The notes beneath the pieces are model-generated. The model saw nothing but the letters and a program-made list of their open reading frames with translations, had not been told where the DNA came from and searched no databases. 64,000 nt of DNA, taken from NCBI GenBank assembly GCA_046483025.1, contig JAWODZ010000126.1:17536-81535 (forward strand). The letters run 5' to 3'. The position numbers and the translations under genes were made by a program. The DNA comes from CAYUAG01 sp046483025. Lineage in GTDB: Bacteria; Zhuqueibacterota; QNDG01; CAYUAG01. Below, piece after piece: positions 16,294 through 26,378 of the stretch; positions within the stretch are counted from its first letter, which is position 1, and every line of letters starts with the position of its first letter.

Positions 16294-17583
16294 ATGCGAT
16301 TATATGAGAATGAATCAAAGAAAATTTTCACTCGTCAAGGAATTCCGGTTCCCGGTCAGCTGGGAATAATATGCAGATCCAAGGAAGTTAAAAAAGTTTT
16401 AAAAGAGAGTGACTTCCCGGTGATGTTGAAATCTTTAATACTGGTAGGAGGAAGAGGAAAAGCAGGAGGAATAAAAAAGGCAAACAATGTTGCAGAAGCA
16501 GAAAGGAATGCCAAGAAGATTTTAAAAATGAGAATCAAGGGATATCCGGTTGAAATGCTCATGCTGGAAAAGGCGGTTGTAGAAAACAGTGCAGTATATC
16601 TGGGAGTAACCATGAATCCTGAAACCTATAACAATATCATTATTGTAAGTCCCTCCGGAGGAGTAGATATTGAAACTGTAGCCAATGAGACTCCGGAGTT
16701 AATTTTCAGGTTGGAGTTGAAAGAAAATGAAAAGATCCTGCCGGATGCTGCTGCTCAAAATGCTTCCGATTTTTTGACTGAGCATCTGGATACAGATGCT
16801 CAGTTCAATAATGAATTAAAAGACATTATTTCCATACTCTATAATACTTATCAAAAGCTGGACTGTAAAACTGCAGAGATTAATCCTTTGATTATCACTC
16901 CTGAAGGTCCGGTGGCAGCGGATGCCAAAATTGTGCTGGATGATAATGCTCTGTTCAGACAAAAAGAAGTTTTCGGATTGCTGGGCATAAAAGAAGTCAG
17001 ACATGATGTTTCCGAACCTACCAGAAATGAAGTCAGGGCTAGAGAGGCCGGATTTCCCTATGTTGATTTGCTTTCTGAAGATCACAAAAAAGACAATGAT
17101 AAACTCTATGTTGGTCTGGTACCCGGGGGTGCCGGATATGGAATATTTTCCATTGATGAAGTAGCCAATGTAGGAGAACGATTCTTTGACGGTCGAGTGA
17201 TTCCGGTAAATTTTATGGATTCCGGGGGAGGTCCCTCCCTGGAGAAAGTTGCTGAAATGTTTCATTTGTTAATGGATTATAAGATTGTGGATTTAATTAT
17301 TACTTCCAGATTCGGGGGTATTTCTTCCTGTGATACTTTTATCAAAGGATTGATTCAAGCAATTCTGGACCGGTTCAGATCAGGCAGGAGAATGATTCCT
17401 GTGTATGGCCGCATGGTGGGAACAGATCTTCCCAGTGCACGGGAATATTTAGATAAAGCCAAGCAAAGATATTCAGAAGAATTAAAGGATATGGATATAA
17501 CCGTTGGTAATAAAAAGATAATGGCAGAAGTTATCCGAGAAGGTATTGAAAAAGCATTTAATAATAAGGAAAGGAAATCATGA
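16294..17583 (+). CDS. SucC-like ATP-grasp subunit of an acyl-CoA (probably citryl-CoA) synthetase
   Basis: A 429-residue protein from the ATG at 16294 (GAGG five bases upstream; GTG 16288 and ATG 16291 are closer and less well placed). The N-terminal half is an ATP-grasp domain (MLKSLILVGGRGKAGGIKKA, AVYLGVTMN, TAEINPLIITPEGPVAADAK), and the C-terminal half a CoA-ligase domain (VGLVPGGAGYGIFSIDEV, VNFMDSGGGPS). This is the beta-subunit layout of succinyl-CoA, citryl-CoA and malyl-CoA synthetases and of the small subunit of ATP-citrate lyase. The 4-base overlap with a SucD/citryl-CoA-lyase fusion favours citrate as substrate. Confidence 0.78.
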   Translation: MRLYENESKKIFTRQGIPVPGQLGIICRSKEVKKVLKESDFPVMLKSLILVGGRGKAGGIKKANNVAEAERNAKKILKMRIKGYPVEMLMLEKAVVENSAVYLGVTMNPETYNNIIIVSPSGGVDIETVANETPELIFRLELKENEKILPDAAAQNASDFLTEHLDTDAQFNNELKDIISILYNTYQKLDCKTAEINPLIITPEGPVAADAKIVLDDNALFRQKEVFGLLGIKEVRHDVSEPTRNEVRAREAGFPYVDLLSEDHKKDNDKLYVGLVPGGAGYGIFSIDEVANVGERFFDGRVIPVNFMDSGGGPSLEKVAEMFHLLMDYKIVDLIITSRFGGISSCDTFIKGLIQAILDRFRSGRRMIPVYGRMVGTDLPSAREYLDKAKQRYSEELKDMDITVGNKKIMAEVIREGIEKAFNNKERKS

Positions 17584-19724
17584 AGCAAAAAATAAATGCT
17601 ACTGAAGGAATGCTCTATTATATTGTAGAAAAGATACGGCCGAAACTGGCTGAAAAGATAAAAAAGACCAATGAGCTGGAAACCATGATTATTGGATTGG
17701 GGGGACAGGGTACTAAACATGCAGGATTGATGAAAGAATTTGGAACAAATGTAACTGCAGGGGTTGCTCCGGGAAAGGGGGGAAGAAGGGTACATGAAAC
17801 TATTCCGGTCTATAATACAATTCAAGAGACTTTGGAAAACCACCCGAATATTGTAGCAGCCAGTATCTGGAGACATTATTCTACTGCAAAAAATTCTGCT
17901 GTTGAAGCTATTGAAGCAGGGATACCGCTGATTGTTTTAATTTCTGAGTTTATTCCTCTGAAAGATGTACGAGATATTCTCATTACAGCCAGAAAACATA
18001 ATACTCTCTTAATCGGCGGCAATACTCCGGGTTTGATATTTCCTCCGGAAAGGATTAAAATCGGAATGCTTCCTGATGTTTTTCAGCCCCAGGTGAAAAA
18101 ATCCGGTCAGTTGGGATCAAAAGGGGTTACCATTATTTCCAGAAGCGGAGCAATTCTGTATCATATGTCGGATGCAATGTCCAGTGTGGGGATAGCCCAG
18201 AATGCAGTTATCGGAGTGGGAGGAGATGGAGCTATTGGTTCAACTTTTAAAGATTTGGTACCTCTGGCCATGGAATATAAGAATACAGATGCAGTGGTGG
18301 TGGCAGGTGAGATCGGAGGATGTCAGGAAGAAGTTCTGGCCCGGGATATGAAAGAGAATCCGGAGAAATATCCCAAACCCTTAATAGCTTTAATTTCCGG
18401 GGCCCATGCTCCGGAAGGAAAAACCATGGGACATGCAGGTGCAATAGTAACTCCGGGAGGAGAAACCGGAACTTTCGCTTCCAAAAAGAAAGCTTTAGAA
18501 GAAGCGGGTGTGATAGTTGTTAACAGTCAATATGATTTAATTACAGCTGTTCAGAAAGCACTTCAGGATAAACAATATTTCGATCCGAAAGAATATTATA
18601 AAAAAATGAAAGAAAAATGGGAGGCACCTCCTCCTGAGCCCAGCTGGGGAACTATGATCACAGAGGTTAAGCCTAATAATTTGATAATCAGAGGATACGG
18701 ACTACAGGATATTATAGAAAGTACTTCTCTTCTTTCTGCTGCTAGCTTAATTCTTCAAGGCGAGATTTTAGATGAACGATACGGCAGAGCGTTGAACAAA
18801 CTTGCCTGTGATGCTGCCAAAAAGAGAGCACCTGAAATCCCTCATAATCCGGATGAAGATATCTCCAAGAGTTTACAGAAGTATTTATTAAACGATGAAG
18901 AGCTGGTAAGTTTTGAGCCTCAGGGTGAAAACAGACCGGTTGAAAAATCCATCTATTGTCTGGGACGTTTTTGCTCCTATTTAGCTGATTCCCTGGGTAA
19001 TCAAAAAGTCTTGATGGAAAAAAGTGATAGAGAGAATTTTTCTGATTTGATTTATAACGCCTTAACCGGGGAATCGCAAAATATAGAAAAATCAAAAATG
19101 ATAGAAGCAATGATAACGGCCTGCATTGATCATGGTGTAACTCCACCTTCTGCTCAGGCTACACTTATTGCTGCTTCAGTGAGGGCAGATTATGAAGTTG
19201 CAGTTGCGCAAGGTGTGGGAGCTATTACTGATGTTCATGGTGGTGCCGGCGAAAAAGCAGCCGAATTTTTTATCAAATGTGCCGCCTTGGCTAAAGAGCG
19301 GAAAATTTCCCTGAAAGATGCAACCTATACTATGATGCAACAGTTCATTACTTCAGGTATCAGAATTGAAGGAATGGGCCACCGCATTCACACCCAGGAT
19401 CCCAGAAGAGATGTTCTGTGGTCAATAGCAGAGAAAAATAAAATTTCAGGAGACTGTATAAAAATATCAAAGATCGCAAGTGGGGTTTTACAGCAGATAA
19501 GGGGGATTAATCTGCCGGTAAATGTGGATGGAGTAATTGGAGCAATTATAGCGGATATGGGACTTGATCCCAAATGTGCGAAAGCAATTTTTATTTTTGG
19601 TCGGGTCTGTGGGCTGTCTGCGCATTATTTTGAAGAAATCATTACACAGTCACCTATGCGCAGAATTAATTTTTCTCAAGCTGTATACAAGGGAAGTAAA
19701 GAGAGAAAGTTTCCTAAAACCTGA
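17580..19724 (+). CDS. SucD-like CoA ligase fused to a citryl-CoA lyase / citrate synthase domain
   Basis: A 714-residue fusion. Residues 1-350 are a SucD-type alpha subunit: CoA-binding GLGGQGTKHAG (39-49) and phosphohistidine His285 in GKTMGHAGAIVTPGG. Residues about 365-710 are a citrate-synthase-fold domain of the citryl-CoA lyase kind: GVTPPSAQATLIAASVRA, AITDVHGGAGEKAAEFF and EGMGHRIHTQDPRRD. With its SucC-like partner it should make citryl-CoA from citrate, ATP and CoA and cleave it to acetyl-CoA and oxaloacetate. It is about 100 residues longer than bacterial AclA, and its lyase domain resembles stand-alone citryl-CoA lyase more than AclA. The reverse (citrate-forming) direction cannot be excluded. 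Confidence 0.78.
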   Translation: MKQKINATEGMLYYIVEKIRPKLAEKIKKTNELETMIIGLGGQGTKHAGLMKEFGTNVTAGVAPGKGGRRVHETIPVYNTIQETLENHPNIVAASIWRHYSTAKNSAVEAIEAGIPLIVLISEFIPLKDVRDILITARKHNTLLIGGNTPGLIFPPERIKIGMLPDVFQPQVKKSGQLGSKGVTIISRSGAILYHMSDAMSSVGIAQNAVIGVGGDGAIGSTFKDLVPLAMEYKNTDAVVVAGEIGGCQEEVLARDMKENPEKYPKPLIALISGAHAPEGKTMGHAGAIVTPGGETGTFASKKKALEEAGVIVVNSQYDLITAVQKALQDKQYFDPKEYYKKMKEKWEAPPPEPSWGTMITEVKPNNLIIRGYGLQDIIESTSLLSAASLILQGEILDERYGRALNKLACDAAKKRAPEIPHNPDEDISKSLQKYLLNDEELVSFEPQGENRPVEKSIYCLGRFCSYLADSLGNQKVLMEKSDRENFSDLIYNALTGESQNIEKSKMIEAMITACIDHGVTPPSAQATLIAASVRADYEVAVAQGVGAITDVHGGAGEKAAEFFIKCAALAKERKISLKDATYTMMQQFITSGIRIEGMGHRIHTQDPRRDVLWSIAEKNKISGDCIKISKIASGVLQQIRGINLPVNVDGVIGAIIADMGLDPKCAKAIFIFGRVCGLSAHYFEEIITQSPMRRINFSQAVYKGSKERKFPKT

Positions 19725-19811
19725 TATTTTTTATAAAATGCAGAGTTTGCTGAGAAAATGGAGGAAAATTGAAATAGTTTTAATTACTAATTTTTCTAAC
19801 AGGAGAGTAAT

Positions 19812-21185
19812 ATGAATAAAAATATTTTCAGAACCTATGATATCCGGGGAATTGCTGATAAAGATCTGACAGATGATGTAGTAGAAATGATCGGAAAAGC
19901 ATATGGTACCTACATGATCAGGAAAAAGAAAAAAACTATTACCGTGGGAAGAGATATCCGGTTGTCTTCGGAACGAATAAAAAATGCTTTAGTTCGGGGA
20001 GTTCTTTCTACTGGAGTAAATGTTATTGATGTGGGAGTGGTACCTACTCCGGTTGTTTATTTTTCAATTGTTCATTATGCAACAGATGGGAGTGTAATGA
20101 TAACCGGTAGTCATAATCCTATAGAATATAATGGTCTTAAAATGAACAATGGGCTGTATTCAATTTACGGAGATGAGGTTATAAAAATAAGAGAACTTAT
20201 TGAGAAACAAGATTTTGAATCAGGGGATGGCTCCATTGAGAATCGGGAAATAGTATCTCATTATAAACAGATGCTCAGGGAGAGAATAAACATAAATAAA
20301 CCTTTTAAAATAGTTATTGATGCCGGAAATGGAACTGCTGGACCTATTGCTCCGGATATGTTTGAGGAGTTTGGATGTACAGTAACACGACTTTATTGTG
20401 ACCCTGATGGTACCTTTCCCAACCATCTTCCTGATCCAACTGTGATGAAATATATTGAGAAGCTGCGTACAACAGTAGTGGAGGAACATGCTGATATTGG
20501 GATCGGATATGACGGAGATTCAGATAGAATGGGGATTGTAGATGATAGGGGAAAGGTTATCTATGCTGATAAGTTACTGGCAGTTTTAGCCAGAGAAGTA
20601 TTGAAGAAGAACCCAGGATCAAAAATAATTTTTGATGTAAAATGCTCTCAGTTGGTTCCTGAAGAGATTGAGAGAATGGGTGGAATACCCCTGATGTGGA
20701 AAACAGGTCATTCCATAATCAAAGAAAAGATGAGAAATGAGCAAGCTCCACTTGCAGGAGAGATGTCCGGGCATATATTTTTTAAAGATGGGTATTTCGG
20801 GTATGATGATGGTATTTTTTCTTCCTTCCGTTTACTGCAGTATTTATCCAAGCAAAAACAGACTCTAGGAGAAATTGTTGATCAGTTACCACAGTTTTAT
20901 TCCACCCCTGAAATAAGAATTGCCTGTCCGGATGATAAGAAATTCAAAATTGTGGAAAAACTGAAAGAGGATTTTAAAAAAGAACATGAGGTTATTGATG
21001 TTGACGGGGCCCGAGTATTATTTGGGGACGGTTGGGGATTGGTCAGAGTTTCCAATACCCAGCCACTTCTAGTACTTCGTTTTGAAGCTAAAACAGAGAA
21101 GCGTTTAAAAGAAATGATAGCGTTGTTTAAGGAAAGACTCATTAAATTTCCTTCTGTTGCGGTTGAAGAAATGGATAACATTTAA
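19812..21185 (+). CDS. phosphomannomutase / phosphoglucomutase
   Basis: A 457-residue alpha-D-phosphohexomutase with all four domain signatures: catalytic Ser in MITGSHNPIEYNGLKM, metal loop IGYDGDSDRMGIVD, sugar loop LAGEMSGHIFF, and the phosphate-binding C-terminal VRVSNTQPLLVLRFEAKT. The EMSGH sugar loop is the PMM/PGM-type, usually dual specific for mannose and glucose phosphates. It supplies sugar nucleotides for envelope polysaccharide. Strong ribosome site AACAGGAG. It follows the citrate-cleavage genes by 87 bases. Confidence 0.92.
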   Translation: MNKNIFRTYDIRGIADKDLTDDVVEMIGKAYGTYMIRKKKKTITVGRDIRLSSERIKNALVRGVLSTGVNVIDVGVVPTPVVYFSIVHYATDGSVMITGSHNPIEYNGLKMNNGLYSIYGDEVIKIRELIEKQDFESGDGSIENREIVSHYKQMLRERININKPFKIVIDAGNGTAGPIAPDMFEEFGCTVTRLYCDPDGTFPNHLPDPTVMKYIEKLRTTVVEEHADIGIGYDGDSDRMGIVDDRGKVIYADKLLAVLAREVLKKNPGSKIIFDVKCSQLVPEEIERMGGIPLMWKTGHSIIKEKMRNEQAPLAGEMSGHIFFKDGYFGYDDGIFSSFRLLQYLSKQKQTLGEIVDQLPQFYSTPEIRIACPDDKKFKIVEKLKEDFKKEHEVIDVDGARVLFGDGWGLVRVSNTQPLLVLRFEAKTEKRLKEMIALFKERLIKFPSVAVEEMDNI

Positions 21186-21343
21186 TCTTTTAATGATTTG
21201 GCATGATATTAGCCTTTATTTTATTCAATAGAGAATAAGGTAAGCAATGATTATGTATAAGTTTATATTATTTATTAATTTATATGGGTTATTAATACCT
21301 TTTAGATTTATTGAATTTAAGAAATAGTGGATAATATTCTTTC

Positions 21344-24300
21344 ATGCTTGATAAATATTATATAAAAATGATTAAAAAAATAATTGCGCTGATATTGTTT
21401 TCAATAATTATTATTTGGGCAACTACTCTTTATTCACAGGAAAACTGGGTCTGGTCGGATCCGATTGATATATTATCTTATGTAAATACACCAGATTTTG
21501 ATATTGACAGGAATAATTCACACTTACATATTGTTTCAATGAAAGTGTTTGGGGGAGGGGTTCGCTATACTGAGGTTGATTCACTCGGTAATATTATTAT
21601 TGAAGCTTTTCCTGTAGACAACAAAGATCTGGGAGGGATTTATTATGGTGCAAGTATTGCAGTTGATCAGGATGGGTATCCACATATTTGTTACAGAAAA
21701 CATTTAGTTGAACCCTGGTATTATCATCTATACTATACTTATAAAACGGATAGCGGATGGTCAAATCATAAGTTAATAGCTGCTAATGTTAAAAGAGGAT
21801 ATCTTGTCAGAATGGATATAGATGGGGAAAATAGAGTACATATTATTCATAGTTCTTTATCTGATTCTTCATACGGGAAAGTTACCTATTATCAGATCCG
21901 GGATGGTAATGTTATGGGCCAGTTAACCAAAACAATAACTGATCCTTTAAATTCTGAAGATGTTCTTTTTAAACTGGATAATCGATTTGAACTTGAAGCT
22001 TCCTATGATGGTGATATTCATGTGGTGCTTGGCTGCCCTTTTCCAGAATATGGGAAAATTACTTATTTTTATTCTCATGATGCCGGAGAGAGTTTTACTA
22101 AATGGGGTCACCTTCATTCGACCGATTGTAAAAGAAGGAAGGGTGATCCTGATGTTTTCCTGGATCAGGTTGGCAACATTCATTTCAGTTATGGAACAAA
22201 CCATGATAGATCTTTAGATAATGAACCATCTGTAAGATATTTACGCATGTCAGATGATGATATACAGGAACATAATGTTGTTAATACTAAAGGTTCCATA
22301 GAAAAATCGGGTGATGATCCATTCTGGGGATTAGGGTCAGTAGCAGCCAGTGATAAAGGTAAGTATGTTGTTGCTACTTATTTATCTAAATCTGGCGGAA
22401 AACTGTGGGCAAGAATTTCTGAGGATGGTGGTGAAACCTGGGGAACTCGGAAAATGTTATCTGAGTCATGTGGCGGTTATGAAGGGAGAAACAAACATCT
22501 TATAAGAGCCTGCAGAAATCATTTTTATGTAGTTTATCCTGAAAATAATCCCACAAAATTGCGTATGAGAATGATCCATTTTGGTGACTATCATCCTGTA
22601 GCTTCAGCCGGGGGACCATATTCTGGTAAAGAAGGTGAGTCCATAGAACTTGATATGTCAGCTTCATCTGACAGCGGCTGGTATGCAGGTATTTCTGAGT
22701 ATGCCTGGGATTGGGATCAGGATGGGGAATACGATTTTAAAACCAAACTTTCAAAAACCACCTATACATTTGATGATGATTTTTCAGGAAATGCTGTTTT
22801 AAGAGTTACCGATAATTCTGGAAAATTTGATTTTGATACTGCATATTTTACTGTTACTAATGTCCCTCCTATAGTAGATGCAGGAAGTGATATAGTTTGT
22901 GAAGAAGGGGATACTTTACATTTTTCTGCAGTTGTAGAAGATCCGGGAGATGATGTGATTTCATTTGTTTGGGATTTTGATGATGGCAATTATAGTGACG
23001 AACCAAAACCCACCCATATTTATATTGATGACAGCACTTATAATGTTACTGTGAGGGTAGATGATGGAGATGGCGGTGTAAGTGAGGATGAAATAGTGTG
23101 TCATGTCAATAATTGTGATCCGATAGCTGATGCAGGAGGGCCATATGTTGGGGTGATAAAATCTGATATCTTATTAAAGGCAGAGGTGTACGACAAAGGA
23201 GCTGGGGATTCAATTATTTATAAAAGATGGGATTTAGATAATGATAATATTTTTGAAACCTCGGGATATGAAGCTGTAGTAAATTATGAACAGGCCGGGA
23301 CTTATATTGTGTGGTTTAAAGCAGGAGATGATGATGGAGGAGTAGGATCAGACAGCGCAGTTGTTTTAGTTTCATGTGAAGCGCCCTATATATCATCTAT
23401 ACCTAATCAGTCAATTGATGAGGGGGGTACATTCCAGGAAGTAGAACTGGATAATTATGTGTATGATCAGGATCATACTGTAGATCAGTTGGAATGGAGT
23501 TTTAAAGGAAATGAAGTCTTGGATGTTTCAATTAATGAACGAATATTGTTTGTTTGTGTTCCGGATAGTAATTGGTGGGGAGAGGAAAAAATTACTTTAA
23601 TGGTTAGAGATCCAGTGGATAACAAGGATAGTTGTGAGGTTTTATTTACAGTACACCCGGTAAATGATCCTCCCCGATGGATTAGCATAGATAAATTTTC
23701 TTTTACTGAAGATGATTCACTTATTATTGGATATCAGGAATTTTATGATCATGTTGAAGATATTGATGATGAATTAGAAGATTTACGTTTTGACATTGAA
23801 GGTAATGTTAATATACAATGGTACACAGACTATAATAGAGAAATTTTTTGTTTGTTTGCTCCCCCCGATTGGTATGGTACAGAAGAATTAACGTTTATTG
23901 TAATTGATACCTCTGATGCCAGAGATCAAATTCAAAATACAGTATCTGTTTATGATGATAAGTCTGATCCTCCCTTACCGTTTGATTTAATTCAACCATT
24001 ATCTTATTCTTTTAAACACTGGCCGGATACCATTAAATTTATATGGCACAGTACCACTGATCCGGATTCAGAAAGTTATGTATTTTATAAATGGGAGTTA
24101 AGGTCTCAGGGTGGGGGTGTTGTTGTTGATAATAAAACATTTTTAAATGAGGAAGATACAGTTTTTTACCATCAACCTGATACAACTCTTCCTGCCGGTA
24201 CCTATCTTTGGAATGTTACGGCGTACGATGAACAAAATTATAGTTTTAAAGCTTATCCTCCCGGATCATTAATATTGGAACGTCCTACTGCTGTTGAGAA

Positions 24301-24598
24301 GAACAGAGCTTCTGTCCCCAATGACTTCAGACTTTTAGAAAACTATCCCAATCCATTTAATCCTGAGACAAAAATAAAATATGAATTACCTGTTGCAGGA
24401 AATGTAACAATTAAAATTTATAATATGATGGGTCAGCAGGTACGAACCCTGGTAAATGGTTTTGAAGAAGCTGGATATCATCAGGTTATTTGGGATGGAT
24501 GTAATGATAAGGCAAATAAGGTGCCCAGCGGGATGTATATATATATCATGCAATGTGGTTCGCATGTACGTATGCAGAAAGCATTATTAATGAAGTAG
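21344..24598 (+). CDS. large exported protein with PKD domains and type IX secretion C-terminal signal
   Basis: About 1084 residues. The start could be ATG 21344 or, giving a cleaner signal peptide (MIKKIIALILFSIIIIWATT ... YSQ), ATG 21368; neither has a ribosome site. Residues about 30-410 contain repeated 'DG..HI.Y' / 'S.DGGETW' motifs typical of sialidase/BNR beta-propellers. Three PKD-type domains follow (about 415-505, 508-590, 592-680; AGGPYSGKEGE, AWDWDQDGEYDF, FVWDFDDGNYSD), then two cadherin-like/Ig repeats (about 680-870) and a C-terminal sorting domain with ENYPNPFNPETKIKYELP and GMYIYIM. It is expected to be translocated by T9SS and anchored to or released from the surface. The ligand or enzyme activity is unknown. 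Confidence 0.85.
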   Translation: MLDKYYIKMIKKIIALILFSIIIIWATTLYSQENWVWSDPIDILSYVNTPDFDIDRNNSHLHIVSMKVFGGGVRYTEVDSLGNIIIEAFPVDNKDLGGIYYGASIAVDQDGYPHICYRKHLVEPWYYHLYYTYKTDSGWSNHKLIAANVKRGYLVRMDIDGENRVHIIHSSLSDSSYGKVTYYQIRDGNVMGQLTKTITDPLNSEDVLFKLDNRFELEASYDGDIHVVLGCPFPEYGKITYFYSHDAGESFTKWGHLHSTDCKRRKGDPDVFLDQVGNIHFSYGTNHDRSLDNEPSVRYLRMSDDDIQEHNVVNTKGSIEKSGDDPFWGLGSVAASDKGKYVVATYLSKSGGKLWARISEDGGETWGTRKMLSESCGGYEGRNKHLIRACRNHFYVVYPENNPTKLRMRMIHFGDYHPVASAGGPYSGKEGESIELDMSASSDSGWYAGISEYAWDWDQDGEYDFKTKLSKTTYTFDDDFSGNAVLRVTDNSGKFDFDTAYFTVTNVPPIVDAGSDIVCEEGDTLHFSAVVEDPGDDVISFVWDFDDGNYSDEPKPTHIYIDDSTYNVTVRVDDGDGGVSEDEIVCHVNNCDPIADAGGPYVGVIKSDILLKAEVYDKGAGDSIIYKRWDLDNDNIFETSGYEAVVNYEQAGTYIVWFKAGDDDGGVGSDSAVVLVSCEAPYISSIPNQSIDEGGTFQEVELDNYVYDQDHTVDQLEWSFKGNEVLDVSINERILFVCVPDSNWWGEEKITLMVRDPVDNKDSCEVLFTVHPVNDPPRWISIDKFSFTEDDSLIIGYQEFYDHVEDIDDELEDLRFDIEGNVNIQWYTDYNREIFCLFAPPDWYGTEELTFIVIDTSDARDQIQNTVSVYDDKSDPPLPFDLIQPLSYSFKHWPDTIKFIWHSTTDPDSESYVFYKWELRSQGGGVVVDNKTFLNEEDTVFYHQPDTTLPAGTYLWNVTAYDEQNYSFKAYPPGSLILERPTAVEKNRASVPNDFRLLENYPNPFNPETKIKYELPVAGNVTIKIYNMMGQQVRTLVNGFEEAGYHQVIWDGCNDKANKVPSGMYIYIMQCGSHVRMQKALLMK

Positions 24599-24650
24599 TA
24601 ACATACTAATAATCTTATTATAAAATTGGTTTTTAAAAAAGCAAATCCAT

Positions 24651-26165
24651 TTATTTTTGTCTTTCTTTGACCATCTCGGTTATGGTCCTGAAATCAAGTT
24701 TTCCGCTTCCCATTTTGGGTAGTTCAGGAAAAACCATGAATATTTTTGGAATTGCTATCTTAGGTAATTCTTTACCTAATTTTTTAAGTATTTCTTTTCT
24801 GTTAATTTTCTCAGACACAGCAGCAATTAATTGAGCTCCTTTGGTGGGATGCGGGACTTCTACTACGCAACAATCAATATGATCCGGAAGTGCGGTATTC
24901 AGTATACTTTCCGTATTAACCAGAGAAACCATTTCACCTCCAATTTTCACAAATCGTTTTAGTCTCCCTTTATGCCAGAGATACCCATCCTCATCCAGCA
25001 TACCCATATCACCGGTATCATACCATCCGTCTTTGATACGAAGAGAGGTCTCTTCAATATCATCGAAATAACCTTTCATAACATTGGGGCCTTTAACCAG
25101 AATTTTTCCTTCTTTATTTGGCGGTAATTCAGTACCACTTTCAATATCCACTATTTTAACGTTTTGATCCGGAAAAACTTTTCCAATACTACCGGCTCGG
25201 TTATGTTCCAGAGTATTTACTGAAATCACCGGACTTGTTTCAGTGGTTCCATACCCCTCCAGTAATAACTTATTATGTTTTTCTTTATACCCTTTTCGGA
25301 GTCTGTCCGGAGTTTTATCAGCACCAGCAACTAAAATTCGGAGAGAATCAAAATCTCCGGGTCGTGATTCTCTTAAATACCCTGCAAAAAAGACCGGAGT
25401 GGCAGCGATCATGACTGGTTTTTCTTCTTTTATTATTTTGGGGATAGTTTTGAAATCAAGTGGATTGGCATAGGTTATAGCAGTTGAACCTAAGAGAAGC
25501 GGAAGCCAGAAATTTACCATATGCCCGAAAACATGAAAGAGAGGGAGAATACAGAGAATACTGTCTTCAGGGGTTAATTTAAAAATTTCGATTGCAGTCA
25601 GTGCATTTGAAGCTAAATTTTTATGGGTTAACTGAACAGCTTTGGGCTCTTTTTCGCTGCCGCTGGTGAAAAGAATAACAGCATTATAATCTTCAGTCAA
25701 TTTTGCAGTTGATTTACAGATTTTTTTTACAGATAATTTAGAACGAAATAAAGCTTTTATTTTGTCAAATTTTGTAATACTCTCCATTATATCTTCGATA
25801 TATATCATTCCCTCAATTTTTGGACATTTAATTTTTTCCAGAAGAGCCTTGGAGGTAATGATTTTTTTAAATCCACATTTATCCTGAGCATATACTGCAT
25901 TTTTTTCCGCACCAGTAGAATAGTTGATCATAACCGGAACTTTTCCAGCCAGGAGTGCACCTAAAATTGCCAGAAATGATCCGGCGGAATTGGGGATCAT
26001 TATTCCCAGGTAGCCCTTTTCGTATTTATTGAATTTTCTTGCCAAAAGAATTGCTGCAATTAAGGCTTTAGAGTAAGGAACTCTTTTATCAGTAGTACGG
26101 TCAATGATTGCTAATTTTTTTCCCATTTTTTTGGCAATTTTTACAAATTCATGATGTAATATCAT
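24651..26165 (-). CDS. AMP-forming acyl-CoA / acyl-ACP synthetase
   Basis: A 504-residue ANL-superfamily ligase on the minus strand. The P-loop-like motif ILFTSGSEKEPKAVQLTH, the GYGTTETSPVISVN motif, WYDTGDMGMLDEDGYLWHKG and the C-terminal catalytic lysine region GSGKLDFRTI are intact. The N-terminus (MILHHEFVKIAKKMGKKLAI) and the SEKEPKAVQLTHKN block resemble the acyl-ACP synthetase half of Aas, which reactivates fatty acids for phospholipid repair. It converges with the type IX cargo gene and diverges from the sensor kinase gene. Confidence 0.87.
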   Translation of the reverse strand: MILHHEFVKIAKKMGKKLAIIDRTTDKRVPYSKALIAAILLARKFNKYEKGYLGIMIPNSAGSFLAILGALLAGKVPVMINYSTGAEKNAVYAQDKCGFKKIITSKALLEKIKCPKIEGMIYIEDIMESITKFDKIKALFRSKLSVKKICKSTAKLTEDYNAVILFTSGSEKEPKAVQLTHKNLASNALTAIEIFKLTPEDSILCILPLFHVFGHMVNFWLPLLLGSTAITYANPLDFKTIPKIIKEEKPVMIAATPVFFAGYLRESRPGDFDSLRILVAGADKTPDRLRKGYKEKHNKLLLEGYGTTETSPVISVNTLEHNRAGSIGKVFPDQNVKIVDIESGTELPPNKEGKILVKGPNVMKGYFDDIEETSLRIKDGWYDTGDMGMLDEDGYLWHKGRLKRFVKIGGEMVSLVNTESILNTALPDHIDCCVVEVPHPTKGAQLIAAVSEKINRKEILKKLGKELPKIAIPKIFMVFPELPKMGSGKLDFRTITEMVKERQK

Positions 26166-26378
26166 AATATTCCCCTTAATTTTTTATTAAATTAGAATAT
26201 GATATAATTTTTGTTACTATTTAAACAATTATTAATAACCAAAAACAATACTGAATAATATATAAAATATTAAATTTTTTTAAAAATTGCAATATTTTTT
26301 TATGAATAAATTCTTTGATTAAAAGTAAATATTTATTAATATTAGAGTATTCATTAATCGGAATCTTTCGAAATTACT

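Noticed and set aside
16294..19724. plain succinyl-CoA synthetase (sucCD)
   Set aside because: The alpha chain carries an additional ~350-residue citrate-synthase-fold domain with citryl-CoA-lyase motifs, which a succinyl-CoA synthetase lacks.
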